DNA of 25,537 bases from an uncultured Clostridium sp. (GCA_900549235.1 URNT01000044.1:1-25537), one strand, 5' to 3'. Positions 6,462 to 14,119 are shown, numbered from the stretch's first letter. Notes: generated by a model from the letters alone, not told the origin. Translations and numbers: made by a program.

Positions 6462-8159
6462 ATGGAAATTGTCAAGTTTGAAGAGTTACAGTTAGATGAG
6501 CGTATTATCAGAGCAATTACAGAGATGGGCTTTGAGGAGGCTTCTCCTATCCAGGCCCAGGCGATCCCGGTGGTGATGGAGGGCAGAGATATGATCGGCC
6601 AGGCCCAGACCGGTACGGGAAAGACCGCGGCCTTTGGCCTTCCTCTGCTCCAGCGGGTTGACCCGAAGGTGAAGAAGCTCCAGGCCATTGTTCTGCTTCC
6701 TACCAGAGAGCTGGCCATCCAGGTGGCAGAGGAGCTGCGCCGTTTCGCGAAATTCATGCATGGTGTAAAGGTTCTTCCGATCTATGGAGGCCAGGATATT
6801 GTAAAGCAGATCCGTTCCTTAAAGGATGGCACCCAGATCGTAGTGGGCACCCCGGGCCGTGTGATGGATCATATGCGCCGCAAGACGGTAAAGGTAGACC
6901 ACGTTCACACCGTTGTGCTGGATGAGGCGGATGAGATGCTGAACATGGGCTTTTTAGAGGATATGGAGACCATTTTAAGCCAGCTTCCTGAGGAACGCCA
7001 GACCCTTATGTTTTCTGCAACCATGCCTCAGGCTATTGCGGATATTGCGAAGAAGTTCCAGAATGAGCCTGTTACGGTCCGGGTGGTGAAGAAGGAGCTG
7101 ACCGTTCCCAAGGTGACCCAGTATTATTATGAGGTAAAGCCCAAGAATAAGGTAGAGGTGATGTGCCGCCTTCTGGATCTGTACGCTCCCAAGCTGTCCA
7201 TTGTATTTTGCAATACCAAGAAGCAGGTAGATGAGCTGGTTCAGGCCCTTCAGGGACGGGGATATTTTGCGGAAGGGCTTCACGGAGACTTAAAGCAGAT
7301 GCAGAGAGACCGTGTAATGAACAGCTTCCGCAATGGCCGCACAGACATCCTGGTGGCAACCGATGTGGCTGCCAGAGGTATTGACGTAGGTGATGTTGAG
7401 GCTGTATTTAACTATGATATTCCTCAGGATGACGAGTATTATGTACACCGGATCGGACGTACCGGAAGAGCCGGACGGGAAGGCAAGGCCTTCAGCCTGG
7501 TGGTAGGCAGAGAGGTCTATAAGCTGAGAGATATTCAGCGCTACTGCAAGACCAAGATCATTCCCCAGGCCATTCCTTCCTTAAATGATATTACGGAGAT
7601 CAAGGCGGAGAAGATCCTGGAGCAGGTGCAGGAGCTGTTAAATGACGCCGATCTTTCCAAGATGGTCAATATCATCGAGAAAAAGCTGATGGAGGATGAC
7701 TACACCTCCCTTGACCTGGCCGCTGCTCTTTTGAAAATGAGCATGGGCGAGGATAATGAGGACATCATCGACAGCTTTGAGCCGGCCAGATCCCTGGATG
7801 ATTTAGACAGCTTCGGCCGGGGCCGCAGCAGGGGACGTGAGAGAAATGCCTACGGCCGGGGCAGAAAGGGTGCCACCGACCGCGCGGCAGTGGATTATGT
7901 CCTTGGGGGCGGTGAGAAGATGGCAAGGCTGTTTATCAATATCGGAAAATCCCAGAGAGTGACTCCAGGGGATATTCTGGGAGCCGTAGCAGGGGAATCC
8001 GGTATTCCGGGACGCCTGGTGGGAAGCATCGATATGTACGATGGATACACCTTTGTAGACGTGCCCTGCGACTGTGCCGAGGCCGTATTAAAGGCCATGT
8101 CCCATGCCAAGATCAAAGGGAAAAATGTTCATGTAGAGAAGGCAAACTCCAGGCGGTAG
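6462..8159 (+). CDS. DEAD-box ATP-dependent RNA helicase with DbpA-type C-terminal RNA-binding domain
   Basis: RNA helicase of 565 residues that remodels structured RNA, typically in ribosome assembly, mRNA decay or cold adaptation. The Q motif region (FEELQLDERI...SPIQAQAIP) is followed by AQTGTGKT, PTREL, TPGR, DEAD, SAT and HRIGRTGRAGREG. An Arg/Gly-rich linker (GRGRSRGRER) leads to a C-terminal domain of about 80 residues resembling the DbpA RNA-binding domain (ARLFINIGKSQRVTPGDI...). The frame is open from 6390, but that start lies inside the leader hairpin. ATG 6462 begins exactly at the Q-motif region and is preferred, with AAAGGA 14 bases upstream (a loose spacing). It converges tail to tail with the DUF362 gene, 9 bases apart, without a visible terminator. 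It could be named cshA or deaD; sequence alone does not separate them. Confidence 0.93.
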   Translation: MEIVKFEELQLDERIIRAITEMGFEEASPIQAQAIPVVMEGRDMIGQAQTGTGKTAAFGLPLLQRVDPKVKKLQAIVLLPTRELAIQVAEELRRFAKFMHGVKVLPIYGGQDIVKQIRSLKDGTQIVVGTPGRVMDHMRRKTVKVDHVHTVVLDEADEMLNMGFLEDMETILSQLPEERQTLMFSATMPQAIADIAKKFQNEPVTVRVVKKELTVPKVTQYYYEVKPKNKVEVMCRLLDLYAPKLSIVFCNTKKQVDELVQALQGRGYFAEGLHGDLKQMQRDRVMNSFRNGRTDILVATDVAARGIDVGDVEAVFNYDIPQDDEYYVHRIGRTGRAGREGKAFSLVVGREVYKLRDIQRYCKTKIIPQAIPSLNDITEIKAEKILEQVQELLNDADLSKMVNIIEKKLMEDDYTSLDLAAALLKMSMGEDNEDIIDSFEPARSLDDLDSFGRGRSRGRERNAYGRGRKGATDRAAVDYVLGGGEKMARLFINIGKSQRVTPGDILGAVAGESGIPGRLVGSIDMYDGYTFVDVPCDCAEAVLKAMSHAKIKGKNVHVEKANSRR

Positions 8160-8168
8160 GCATTATCT

Positions 8169-9263
8169 TCAGCACCAGTGCTCTGATAAAAAGGCCGCAA
8201 TGTCTGCCGCCTTGGGAGGGCAGCCCTTTAAGGAGCAGGAAAAGCCGCAGGTACACTGGCCTACGCCGATGACTCCTGCCTCGCCCTTGTAGCCCTGCCC
8301 GATGGCGATGGGAGGAAGGCCCTTTCTCAGGCGGCCGGTGTCATTTAACCGGTCCAGGGCATAGATCAGGGAGCCGTAGCAGGCGCTGCAGGCATCCTTT
8401 GGGGCGGCAAATTTTGCCAGGTTCTGGACACGTCTGGTTTTCGGCTGCCGAAAGCCCGCCTGGGAAGGTTCATTGAGATAAATGAGCCTGGCGTGTCTGG
8501 TATCGGTGGTTCCTACCCCAAGGGCTTCGGCCATGGTGATATAGGGCACGTCCTCCGGCGTATAGCCCATGGATTCACAGACAAAGGCATCACAGAGCAC
8601 CGGGTCCTTAAAGCCCAGAATCCGGTTCATCACCACCGGGTTTCCCCCTTCTTCAAAATCCAGGTCCCCGCAGATATTGTCCACCAGGATAAAATCATTG
8701 CGGGCAATGGTATTTAAGTGGGCAATGGGCTTGTGAAGCCCCATGGTGTGGAAACGGCGCTTCTCGGAATTGGGGATCACCCCTTTATTATTTTTCAGGG
8801 CGCAGGTAACGGTGGTCTGACAATGACCCTTTAACACCGGCAGGTTGATCATATAATCCACAGCCGCCGCCTTGTCGCAGAGCTTGATCTTCATGCCTGC
8901 CGCGTCATATTCCTTCCAGGTATCCTTCTGGAGATCCTCAAAGGGCACCTGATAGCGGCTGCATACCTGGTCATAGCCTGCAGCCCGAAAGGCCTCCCCG
9001 GTCCGGTCGCCTACCCAGGAGCCTTCCATCACCGTAATATCAGAAAACCCATGGTCCTGGAGGTATTCGATGGCTCCGGCCAGTATCTCCCTGTGGGTGG
9101 TGGCTCCCTCAGAAGGATCCTTCGCCGTCACCAGGTTGGGCTTCAGGGCCACATGCTTTTTCCTGTCTCCAATATCAGAAGCTACGTCAGCTTCTTCTAA
9201 GATTTTCTTTGCCATTGCTTTATAATCTGTGCCATGGATCAGCAGAATGTCATTTCGTTCCAT
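8169..9263 (-). CDS. DUF362 domain protein with Cys-rich C terminus
   Basis: A protein of 364 residues recognised as a DUF362 family member from its N-terminal two thirds (HVALKPNLV, GATTHREI, VMEGSWVGDRTGEAFRAAGY, LPVLKGHCQTTVTCALKNNKGV). The family's biochemical function is not established. The C terminus has a CSACYGS pair near residue 293 and a cluster GQCTCGFSCSLKGCPP near residue 340, and it ends in Trp-Cys. This Cys pattern suggests a metal or iron-sulfur site but is not a standard 2[4Fe-4S] ferredoxin motif. There is no signal peptide. The start is supported by AAAGGAG 10 bases upstream and a promoter at 9296-9324. It is divergent from the YbaK-type gene. Confidence 0.85.
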   Translation of the reverse strand: MERNDILLIHGTDYKAMAKKILEEADVASDIGDRKKHVALKPNLVTAKDPSEGATTHREILAGAIEYLQDHGFSDITVMEGSWVGDRTGEAFRAAGYDQVCSRYQVPFEDLQKDTWKEYDAAGMKIKLCDKAAAVDYMINLPVLKGHCQTTVTCALKNNKGVIPNSEKRRFHTMGLHKPIAHLNTIARNDFILVDNICGDLDFEEGGNPVVMNRILGFKDPVLCDAFVCESMGYTPEDVPYITMAEALGVGTTDTRHARLIYLNEPSQAGFRQPKTRRVQNLAKFAAPKDACSACYGSLIYALDRLNDTGRLRKGLPPIAIGQGYKGEAGVIGVGQCTCGFSCSLKGCPPKAADIAAFLSEHWC

Positions 9264-9295
9264 AAAAGCTCACTCCTTTGTATGTTTATATTTTT

Positions 9296-9324
9296 AGTAT
9301 ACCCCAGCTCTGCCGGTTTGTGAA
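9296..9324 (-). promoter_or_regulatory. Sigma-A promoter of the DUF362 gene
   Basis: On the minus strand, -35 TTCACA (9319-9324) and -10 TATACT (9296-9301) are spaced by 17 bases. It is back to back with the promoter at 9338-9366; the two -35 boxes are 13 bases apart. Confidence 0.7.
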
Positions 9325-9337
9325 TACTCATAACTCA

Positions 9338-9366
9338 TTGACTCCCCAAAAGAAACAGAGTATGAT
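9338..9366 (+). promoter_or_regulatory. Sigma-A promoter of the YbaK-type gene
   Basis: TTGACT at 9338-9343 and TATGAT at 9361-9366 are spaced by 17 bases. The leader to ATG 9397 is short, about 24 bases, and contains AAAAGGAG. Confidence 0.72.
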
Positions 9367-9396
9367 GGGAGCGTATGAGAAAAGGAGTGAGGATCA

Positions 9397-9864
9397 ATGG
9401 TTAAGACAAATGTAATGCGCCTTTTAGATGCCGCTGGGATTTCCTATGAGCCGGGCACCTATGAGGTAGATGAAAATGACCTGTCCGGAAGCCATGCGGC
9501 TGACCTGATGGGAGTGGATCACGATCAGATGTATAAGACTCTGGTATTAAAGGGAGATAAAAAGGGCTATCTTGTGTGCTGTATCCCTGTAGATGAGGAG
9601 TTGGATCTGAAAAAAGCGGCAAAGGCGGCAGGGGATAAGAAGGTGGAAATGATCCATGTGAAGGATATGCTGGGGATCACCGGCTACATCCGGGGCGGCT
9701 GTTCCCCCATTGGCATGAAAAAGCATTTCCCTACTTATATAGAAGAAACAGCCCAGCTTTACGATACCATCACCGTCAGCGCCGGTCAGCGGGGCGTCCA
9801 GGTCACCTTATCGCCTCAGGAACTGTGCGGCTATGTGGAAGGAACATTCTCCCCGCTCATATAA
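9397..9864 (+). CDS. ybaK: Cys-tRNA(Pro)/aminoacyl-tRNA deacylase, YbaK/EbsC family
   Basis: Trans-editing enzyme of 155 residues that hydrolyses mischarged aminoacyl-tRNA, in YbaK typically Cys-tRNA(Pro). The YbaK fold is marked by the Lys in MYKTLVLKGDKKGYLV (Lys47, aligned with the conserved catalytic-region lysine), by VDEELDLKKAAKAAG and by GYIRGGCSPIGMKK. The length is normal for a stand-alone editing domain. A strong site, AAAGGAGTGAGG, precedes ATG 9397. It is transcribed from its own promoter and directly precedes the probable 6S RNA gene. The substrate tRNA is inferred from the family and not visible. Confidence 0.9.
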   Translation: MVKTNVMRLLDAAGISYEPGTYEVDENDLSGSHAADLMGVDHDQMYKTLVLKGDKKGYLVCCIPVDEELDLKKAAKAAGDKKVEMIHVKDMLGITGYIRGGCSPIGMKKHFPTYIEETAQLYDTITVSAGQRGVQVTLSPQELCGYVEGTFSPLI

Positions 9865-9893
9865 AAAAATCCATTTTCTTCAACATTTTCATC

Positions 9894-9922
9894 TTGAAAA
9901 AGAGCGGGCTTTGGGGTATAAT
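9894..9922 (+). promoter_or_regulatory. Strong promoter of the structured RNA
   Basis: TTGAAA at 9894-9899 and perfect TATAAT at 9917-9922 are spaced by 17 bases. It is one of the best promoters in the window, as expected for an abundant stable RNA. Predicted start is near 9929. Confidence 0.8.
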
Positions 9923-9928
9923 AACACC

Positions 9929-10130
9929 ATAATAAACGAAGTACCTGTGATTTCCTGGGATGTTCGATACTCTTACCAATTTTGAACCTACATTAGACAA
10001 TAGGGATTCCAATATTTTTAAGCGGATGTCAGGCCTCCGATTTGAGTGGAAGGCAGATGCTTAAGTGAGGTTGCCCACCTAGCTTTGCTAGGCGTCAATA
10101 AGTAAGAGACGGCATTTTGGGGTCACAGAT
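9929..10130 (+). ncRNA. ssrS: Probable 6S RNA (SsrS), Firmicutes type
   Basis: A non-coding stretch of about 200 bases lies between a strong promoter and an intrinsic terminator. The ends pair (CTGTGA near 9946 with TCACAG near 10123). Inside are further paired arms: a hairpin around CCTACATTAGACAATAGG, a long arm GCCTCC / GGAAGGC, and a perfect CCTAGC-TTT-GCTAGG hairpin. The rod-like architecture, the length and the wording of the conserved segments resemble the 6S RNA of Clostridia, which binds the sigma-A holoenzyme. No reading frame fits here. I assign it from memory of the family and from structure. A covariance-model search would settle it. The ends are estimates. Confidence 0.65.
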
Positions 10131-10134
10131 GATA

Positions 10135-10168
10135 AAAGCAGCGGGTCTCTCGCTGCTTTACTTCGTTT
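10135..10168 (+). terminator. ssrS: Intrinsic terminator of the 6S-like RNA
   Basis: AAAGCAGCG (10135-10143) pairs perfectly with CGCTGCTTT (10151-10159) around a 7-base loop, followed by ACTTCGTTT. The T-rich tail is imperfect, so some read-through into the SpoIID-type gene at 10199 is plausible; that gene lacks a clear promoter of its own. Confidence 0.7.
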
Positions 10169-10198
10169 ACCCCCAATTTTCTGACAGGAGCGTAGCCT

Positions 10199-12475
10199 AT
10201 GAAAAATAAGATGATCCTGTGGGTGGCTGGCGTTGTGTCTGTGGTGGTTGTGCTGATGGCTCTGATCGTGTACCTGGAGCCTCTGGGAGAAGGGATCACC
10301 AGAGCCCAGGCCTGCAAAGCCCTGGCCCTGGCTCTGACCTCCCAGGAAGACTGTGAGAAAAAGGCCGGAGAGCGGGAAACCTCCCATTTTTCTCAAAAGG
10401 AAAAGGACAACTGGTTTGTAAAATATATGGATCTCCTCTATGATGAAGGTTATCTGGATGAGTCCATGACCCCTGCCACCCTGGCATCTGCCCAGGATAA
10501 GCTGACCTATAAGGAGGCGGCCCACATGGCGGAGCAGGTGTCAAGACGCTTAAAAACTCATGTGTCCCTTACAAAGAAGAACCGGGAAAATGCTTATCCC
10601 GAGGATAAGTGGTGGGAGCTTTACGATCAGATCCTTAAGGAAACGGACAAGGAGGGAGCAGTGGAGGAGATTGACGCCGTTTTGTACGGCACCCCTTCCA
10701 ATATCCCAGATGCAGCCAGCTGGACAGCCTACACCACAAAGGGTAACTACGGGTTCAGGGGACTGGCCCTGGATTCTTATATTGACTGTGAGATCCGTTT
10801 TCTGGCAAGAGACGGTGAGATGATCGCCATGCGGGAGCTGGTGAGCCGGGAAGTGGTTTATGAGAATGTATGGCTGGCAGAGGCAGACAATCGCACCTTC
10901 CAGGCCTATCTTGGCACTCTTTACCGGGAATTTCCTGTTAATGGCAGGCTGGGTGAGGAGGCAGATCTGTCCCATAACCTGGCAGACCTCCATCTGACAG
11001 ACGGAGTCCTTAAAAAGGTGACCATCAAAAAAGAGAAGATCAGCGGAAAGGTACTGTCTGTAACAGATCAGACCATTGAGATCGAGGGATATGGAGAGCT
11101 TCCTCTGTCTGAAAATTTCCATGTATACAAGGTTTACGGCGATTTTAAGGTCTTAAAACCCAGCGACATTCTGGTAGGCTATGACCTTCAGGAATTTGTA
11201 GCCGCGGACGGTATGCTCTGCGCCGCTCTGTTAGAGCATGAATTTGACGCAAAGACCATCCGGGTCCTTCTTATGAATACCGGCTTCCAAAGTCTGTTCC
11301 ATGAGACTGCCGATCTTTTGCTGAACTGCGGTGCCGCTGTGGAATACGAAACGGCAGGGGGAGAAATCAAGCAGGAGCGCCTGGAAGCAGGCACAGAGCT
11401 TACCATTACGCCGGAGGATGAGCGCCTGTCTCATGGCCGTATGGTTCTGATCCCCGACGAGGCAGAGGGGATTACCCTGCGCTCGGTGGAGCGGAGCCAG
11501 GGACAGCCGGTGTATACCGGAAGCCTGGAGATCAAGGCAGAGGAAGGCGGGCTGGTGCTTGTAAATGAATTATACCTGGAGGACTACCTGACCAAGGTGG
11601 TGCCCAGCGAGATGCCGCCGTCCTATGAGATGGAAGCATTAAAGGCCCAGGCAGTCTGCGCCAGAACCTACGCTTACCGCCAGATCATGGGCAACACCTA
11701 CAGCCAGTACGGCGCTCATGTAGATGACAGCACCAATTTCCAGGTCTATAACAATACCCAGACCAATGAGCGGACAGACCGGGCGGTAAAGGAAACTTAC
11801 GGCAAGATGCTCTTTTACAATGAAAAGCCGGCAGAGGCCTTTTATTATTCCACCTCCTGCGGCCGCAGCGCAGATGGAAGCGTGTGGGGCAGCGACGGAG
11901 CGGCTCTTCCCTATCTCAGGGCCATGGAGATCAAGAGCAATGGAAAAGAGCTTGACGAGGATGACAATGACAGCTTTGATTCCTATATCCGCAAGAAAGA
12001 CGCTGCTGCCTATGATTCCTCCTTCCCCATGTTCCGCTGGGAGACAGAGATCCCGGCCTCAGCCCTTTCCGGAAAAATCGCCGGAATTGGAGAGGTGACG
12101 GACCTTCAGATCACAGGACGGGGAGCCGGAGGTATTGCCACCGGAATGAAGGTGTCGGGAACCGAGGGCAGCACCGTTATCAAGGGACAGAGCGCCATCC
12201 GCAGCACCTTAGGCTGCAAGGAAGCCGTCATTACCCGGCAGGACAAAACAACCATGGACGGCAGCGCCTCCCTGCCAAGTGCCTTTATATCTGTTGATAA
12301 ACGGACCTCAGAGGACGGCAGCATTTCCTTCCATATCTACGGCGGCGGCTTCGGCCACGGCGTAGGCATGAGCCAGAACGGTGCCCAGGGAATGGCGAAG
12401 GAAGGGAAGGATTATAAAGGGATATTGGATTTCTTTTATAAGGGGACGGAGCTTGTGGAGATTGCCAAGGAGTGA
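10199..12475 (+). CDS. Membrane-anchored SpoIID/LytB-domain protein with SLH-like N-terminal region
   Basis: A wall-associated protein of 758 residues, about twice the size of Bacillus SpoIID. One transmembrane helix (residues about 5-27) would leave the rest outside the membrane. Residues about 30-125 look like S-layer-homology repeats (ITRAQACKALALAL...WFVKYMDLLYDEGYLD...LTYKEAAHMAEQV). Residues 130-430 are not recognised. The SpoIID/LytB domain begins near 440 with LEDYLTKVVPSEMPPSYEMEALKAQ (split here for length), including the conserved Glu of VPSEMP near residue 470 and the ALKAQAVCARTYAY block. It ends with GGGFGHGVGMSQNGAQGMA. SpoIID domains cleave stripped peptidoglycan glycan strands. 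CAGGAG lies 8 bases before the ATG. It may depend on read-through from the 6S-like promoter. Whether it acts in sporulation or in vegetative wall turnover is open. Confidence 0.85.
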   Translation: MKNKMILWVAGVVSVVVVLMALIVYLEPLGEGITRAQACKALALALTSQEDCEKKAGERETSHFSQKEKDNWFVKYMDLLYDEGYLDESMTPATLASAQDKLTYKEAAHMAEQVSRRLKTHVSLTKKNRENAYPEDKWWELYDQILKETDKEGAVEEIDAVLYGTPSNIPDAASWTAYTTKGNYGFRGLALDSYIDCEIRFLARDGEMIAMRELVSREVVYENVWLAEADNRTFQAYLGTLYREFPVNGRLGEEADLSHNLADLHLTDGVLKKVTIKKEKISGKVLSVTDQTIEIEGYGELPLSENFHVYKVYGDFKVLKPSDILVGYDLQEFVAADGMLCAALLEHEFDAKTIRVLLMNTGFQSLFHETADLLLNCGAAVEYETAGGEIKQERLEAGTELTITPEDERLSHGRMVLIPDEAEGITLRSVERSQGQPVYTGSLEIKAEEGGLVLVNELYLEDYLTKVVPSEMPPSYEMEALKAQAVCARTYAYRQIMGNTYSQYGAHVDDSTNFQVYNNTQTNERTDRAVKETYGKMLFYNEKPAEAFYYSTSCGRSADGSVWGSDGAALPYLRAMEIKSNGKELDEDDNDSFDSYIRKKDAAAYDSSFPMFRWETEIPASALSGKIAGIGEVTDLQITGRGAGGIATGMKVSGTEGSTVIKGQSAIRSTLGCKEAVITRQDKTTMDGSASLPSAFISVDKRTSEDGSISFHIYGGGFGHGVGMSQNGAQGMAKEGKDYKGILDFFYKGTELVEIAKE

Positions 12476-12567
12476 TGTGTGTGATAAGGCAGAAGAAAAC
12501 ATTGTGATTACAGATTCAGACGAATTTTCAGGAAAGAAGAATATAAAATAGAAAGACGAAAACGGAA

Positions 12568-12595
12568 AAGCGGTATGACCGAAATCATGCCGCTT
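12568..12595 (-). terminator. Terminator hairpin between convergent genes
   Basis: AAGCGGTATGA (12568-12578) pairs with TCATGCCGCTT (12585-12595) over 11 pairs with one G-T. On the minus strand it is followed by a T-rich but interrupted tract, which suits termination of the 3D-domain gene at 12613. It may also block + strand transcripts leaving the SpoIID-type gene. Confidence 0.6.
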
Positions 12596-12612
12596 CCTAC
12601 AGGACCTTTCCC

Positions 12613-13344
12613 TTATGCCTGAACCAGATATACTTCCGCCATCTGAGTTCCATGAACCCTTGTTTCTGCGTGTGTATCATAAAAAATATCAATATGATTG
12701 CCTTTTACGCCGCCGCCCTTATCCTCGGCTGTGTATACCACACCGTTGATCATCACCCTGCTTCCGTAAGGGATCACTTTGGGGTCTACGGCAATGGTTC
12801 TTCCTGCGGTAGCGATGGCGCCGGTGCTGGTATGGCGTCCCCAGCCCTCAGAGCATCCCCTGCAGGGGCAGTAGGCAGTAGTCTTGAAGGTGCCAAGGGG
12901 GATCAGTCCTGGAGCCTGCTCCTGGGCTTCTTGGGCCGCGCTGGCGTCGGGATCCCCGTTGGTGTAGCTTCGTGTGTTGGAAAATGCCCGTCCCTCAGCG
13001 GAGCCTTCGATGAGATAGCGGCCCTCCGGAAATGCGCTCCAGTCAATGGAAAGAGTAAAGCCGTAGCAGCCGTTCCCCTTATTCTGCTGGGCCAGCTCCT
13101 CCCTGTACTCATTGGCAGTGAGAGTCTGGCTGAACACTTCCTCCTGGGTGTCCTCGTTAGTAATGCGGATCCGCACCTTTAGTGCTTCTTCGGTTCGGTC
13201 ACTGTCAAATGCCCAGCCCTTTATAGAGGTCTCGTCCACCGTCTCAAACCGTCCCTTAGCAACAGCTGCGGATGCAGTAAAGGCAGTGGCAGAAAGTAAA
13301 ATGACGGTCAGCAATGCTCCAGTCAATATGTGTCTGAATTTCAT
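12613..13344 (-). CDS. Secreted 3D-domain cell-wall protein with N-terminal beta domain
   Basis: A 243-residue exported protein. A signal peptide occupies about residues 1-27 (MKFRHI then a hydrophobic stretch ending TASAA). Residues about 30-125 form a beta-rich module with KGWAFDSDRTEEALKVRIRI, a type I have seen in clostridial surface proteins. The C terminus is a 3D domain: TTAYCPCRGC, AVDPKVIPYGSRVMING, then VYTAEDKGGGVKGNHIDIFY with the three conserved Asp residues. 3D domains occur in lytic transglycosylase-like wall enzymes such as YocH and MltA. AGGAGG precedes the ATG. A second 3D gene lies upstream in the same orientation, but each has its own promoter and terminator. The catalytic activity is inferred from the family. 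Confidence 0.85.
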   Translation of the reverse strand: MKFRHILTGALLTVILLSATAFTASAAVAKGRFETVDETSIKGWAFDSDRTEEALKVRIRITNEDTQEEVFSQTLTANEYREELAQQNKGNGCYGFTLSIDWSAFPEGRYLIEGSAEGRAFSNTRSYTNGDPDASAAQEAQEQAPGLIPLGTFKTTAYCPCRGCSEGWGRHTSTGAIATAGRTIAVDPKVIPYGSRVMINGVVYTAEDKGGGVKGNHIDIFYDTHAETRVHGTQMAEVYLVQA

Positions 13345-13409
13345 TAATCATTCCTCCTAAATTGCTCAGTTCATAATCATCATCATTTTTTAACATATAA
13401 TAAACAATA

Positions 13410-13426
13410 TGTAACACTTTTGTAAT
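13410..13426 (+). promoter_or_regulatory. WalR (YycF)-type box upstream of the first 3D gene
   Basis: TGTAAC-ACTTT-TGTAAT matches the published WalR pattern TGTWAH-N5-TGTWAH at every constrained base. It lies 66 bases upstream of the minus-strand start codon, on the opposite strand to the gene. WalRK controls wall hydrolases including 3D-domain YocH in Bacillus, so the context fits. Binding is not shown. Confidence 0.5.
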
Positions 13427-13444
13427 AAATGAGCAACAAGTTAG

Positions 13445-13473
13445 GTTCTAACATAATTTTTCTTTGATGTCAA
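13445..13473 (-). promoter_or_regulatory. Candidate promoter of the 12613-13344 3D gene
   Basis: On the minus strand, perfect TTGACA (13468-13473) and TAGAAC (13445-13450) are spaced by 17 bases. The start would be near 13438, giving a leader of about 95 bases that contains the WalR-like box. An alternative weaker promoter would use TTACAA within that box and TATTAT 17 bases further on. Confidence 0.5.
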
Positions 13474-13530
13474 GGAAAAATATGGAAAAACCTGCTTTTT
13501 ACCGCCAAATCTGCCTTTTGTACCTATTAA

Positions 13531-13565
13531 AATACAAAGATCCGGGCTGAAAAACAGCCTGGATC
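13531..13565 (-). terminator. Terminator of the second 3D gene
   Basis: GATCCGGGCTG (13539-13549) and CAGCCTGGATC (13555-13565) form an 11-bp stem around AAAAA. On the minus strand it is followed by TTTGTATTTT, a good intrinsic terminator for the gene ending at 13578. Confidence 0.75.
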
Positions 13566-13577
13566 CGTATCATATGT

Positions 13578-14027
13578 TTATTCATTTAAAAGAAATACCT
13601 CTGCCTCAAAGACGCCGTTGGCAAGGGCCTCCTCGTGGGAATCGTAGTAAATATCGAGAACATTGCCCCGGACAGAGGAGCCTTCGTCCTCTACGGTATA
13701 GACAAGTCCGTTGATCATAAGCCTGGTGCCTAAGGGGAGCTGGCTTAAATCTGCCGATATGGTGTGGTTGGCAGTGGGGACGGTACCAGAACTTGTGAGA
13801 GTGTGGCCGCCGGAGCACTTTTCACAGCCGCAGTAGCCTGTAATCCGGTAGGTGCCCAGTGAGACAACAGAAAGAGGCGCGTCGGCCGCATCTGATACAG
13901 GCTCCTCGGCATGTTCTTCTATAGCTCCCGGTCCTTCTGTCTCCGAAGCAAAGGTGCTTACAGGGGCTGACAGGCTTAAGGCTGCAGCACAGAACATCAG
14001 GAAGGCTTTTTGGATGAAACGCATCAT
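13578..14027 (-). CDS. Small secreted 3D-domain protein
   Basis: A 149-residue exported protein that is little more than a signal peptide (about residues 1-27, ending near STFASE), a short acidic linker and a 3D domain. The domain shows TGYCGCEKCSGG, ISADLSQLPLGTRLMING, then VYTVEDEGSSVRGNVLDIYY with the conserved Asp residues. It is a shorter paralogue of the neighbouring 3D protein and lacks that protein's beta module. The frame opens at ATG 14033, but GAGG is then only 3 bases away. The in-frame ATG at 14027 gives 9 bases and is preferred. It has its own strong promoter and terminator. The probable role is peptidoglycan glycan cleavage or binding, inferred from the family. Confidence 0.85.
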   Translation of the reverse strand: MMRFIQKAFLMFCAAALSLSAPVSTFASETEGPGAIEEHAEEPVSDAADAPLSVVSLGTYRITGYCGCEKCSGGHTLTSSGTVPTANHTISADLSQLPLGTRLMINGLVYTVEDEGSSVRGNVLDIYYDSHEEALANGVFEAEVFLLNE

Positions 14028-14091
14028 AATCATATACCTCGCAATAAAATATTGTAAAAATAGGATTATCTGGTGCTTATTTCTGTACCTT

Positions 14092-14119
14092 ATTATATTA
14101 CAAAAATGTTACTTGTCAA
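14092..14119 (-). promoter_or_regulatory. Promoter of the small 3D gene with embedded WalR-like box
   Basis: On the minus strand, perfect TTGACA (14114-14119) and perfect TATAAT (14092-14097) are separated by 16 bases. The bases between and into the -10 (14113-14097) read AGTAACATTTTTGTAAT, identical at 15 of 17 positions to the WalR-like box at 13410-13426. One half-site (AGTAAC) departs from the TGTWAH pattern at its first base. Confidence 0.65.

Noticed and set aside
9929..10198. Metabolite riboswitch of the SpoIID-type gene
   Set aside because: The region has its own strong promoter and terminator and paired ends, which suits a free-standing RNA. I could match it to no riboswitch class I know. 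A covariance search could reverse this.
12652..13182. Plus-strand frame opposite the first 3D gene
   Set aside because: It is antisense to a protein with a clear signal peptide and 3D motifs, and has no ribosome site.
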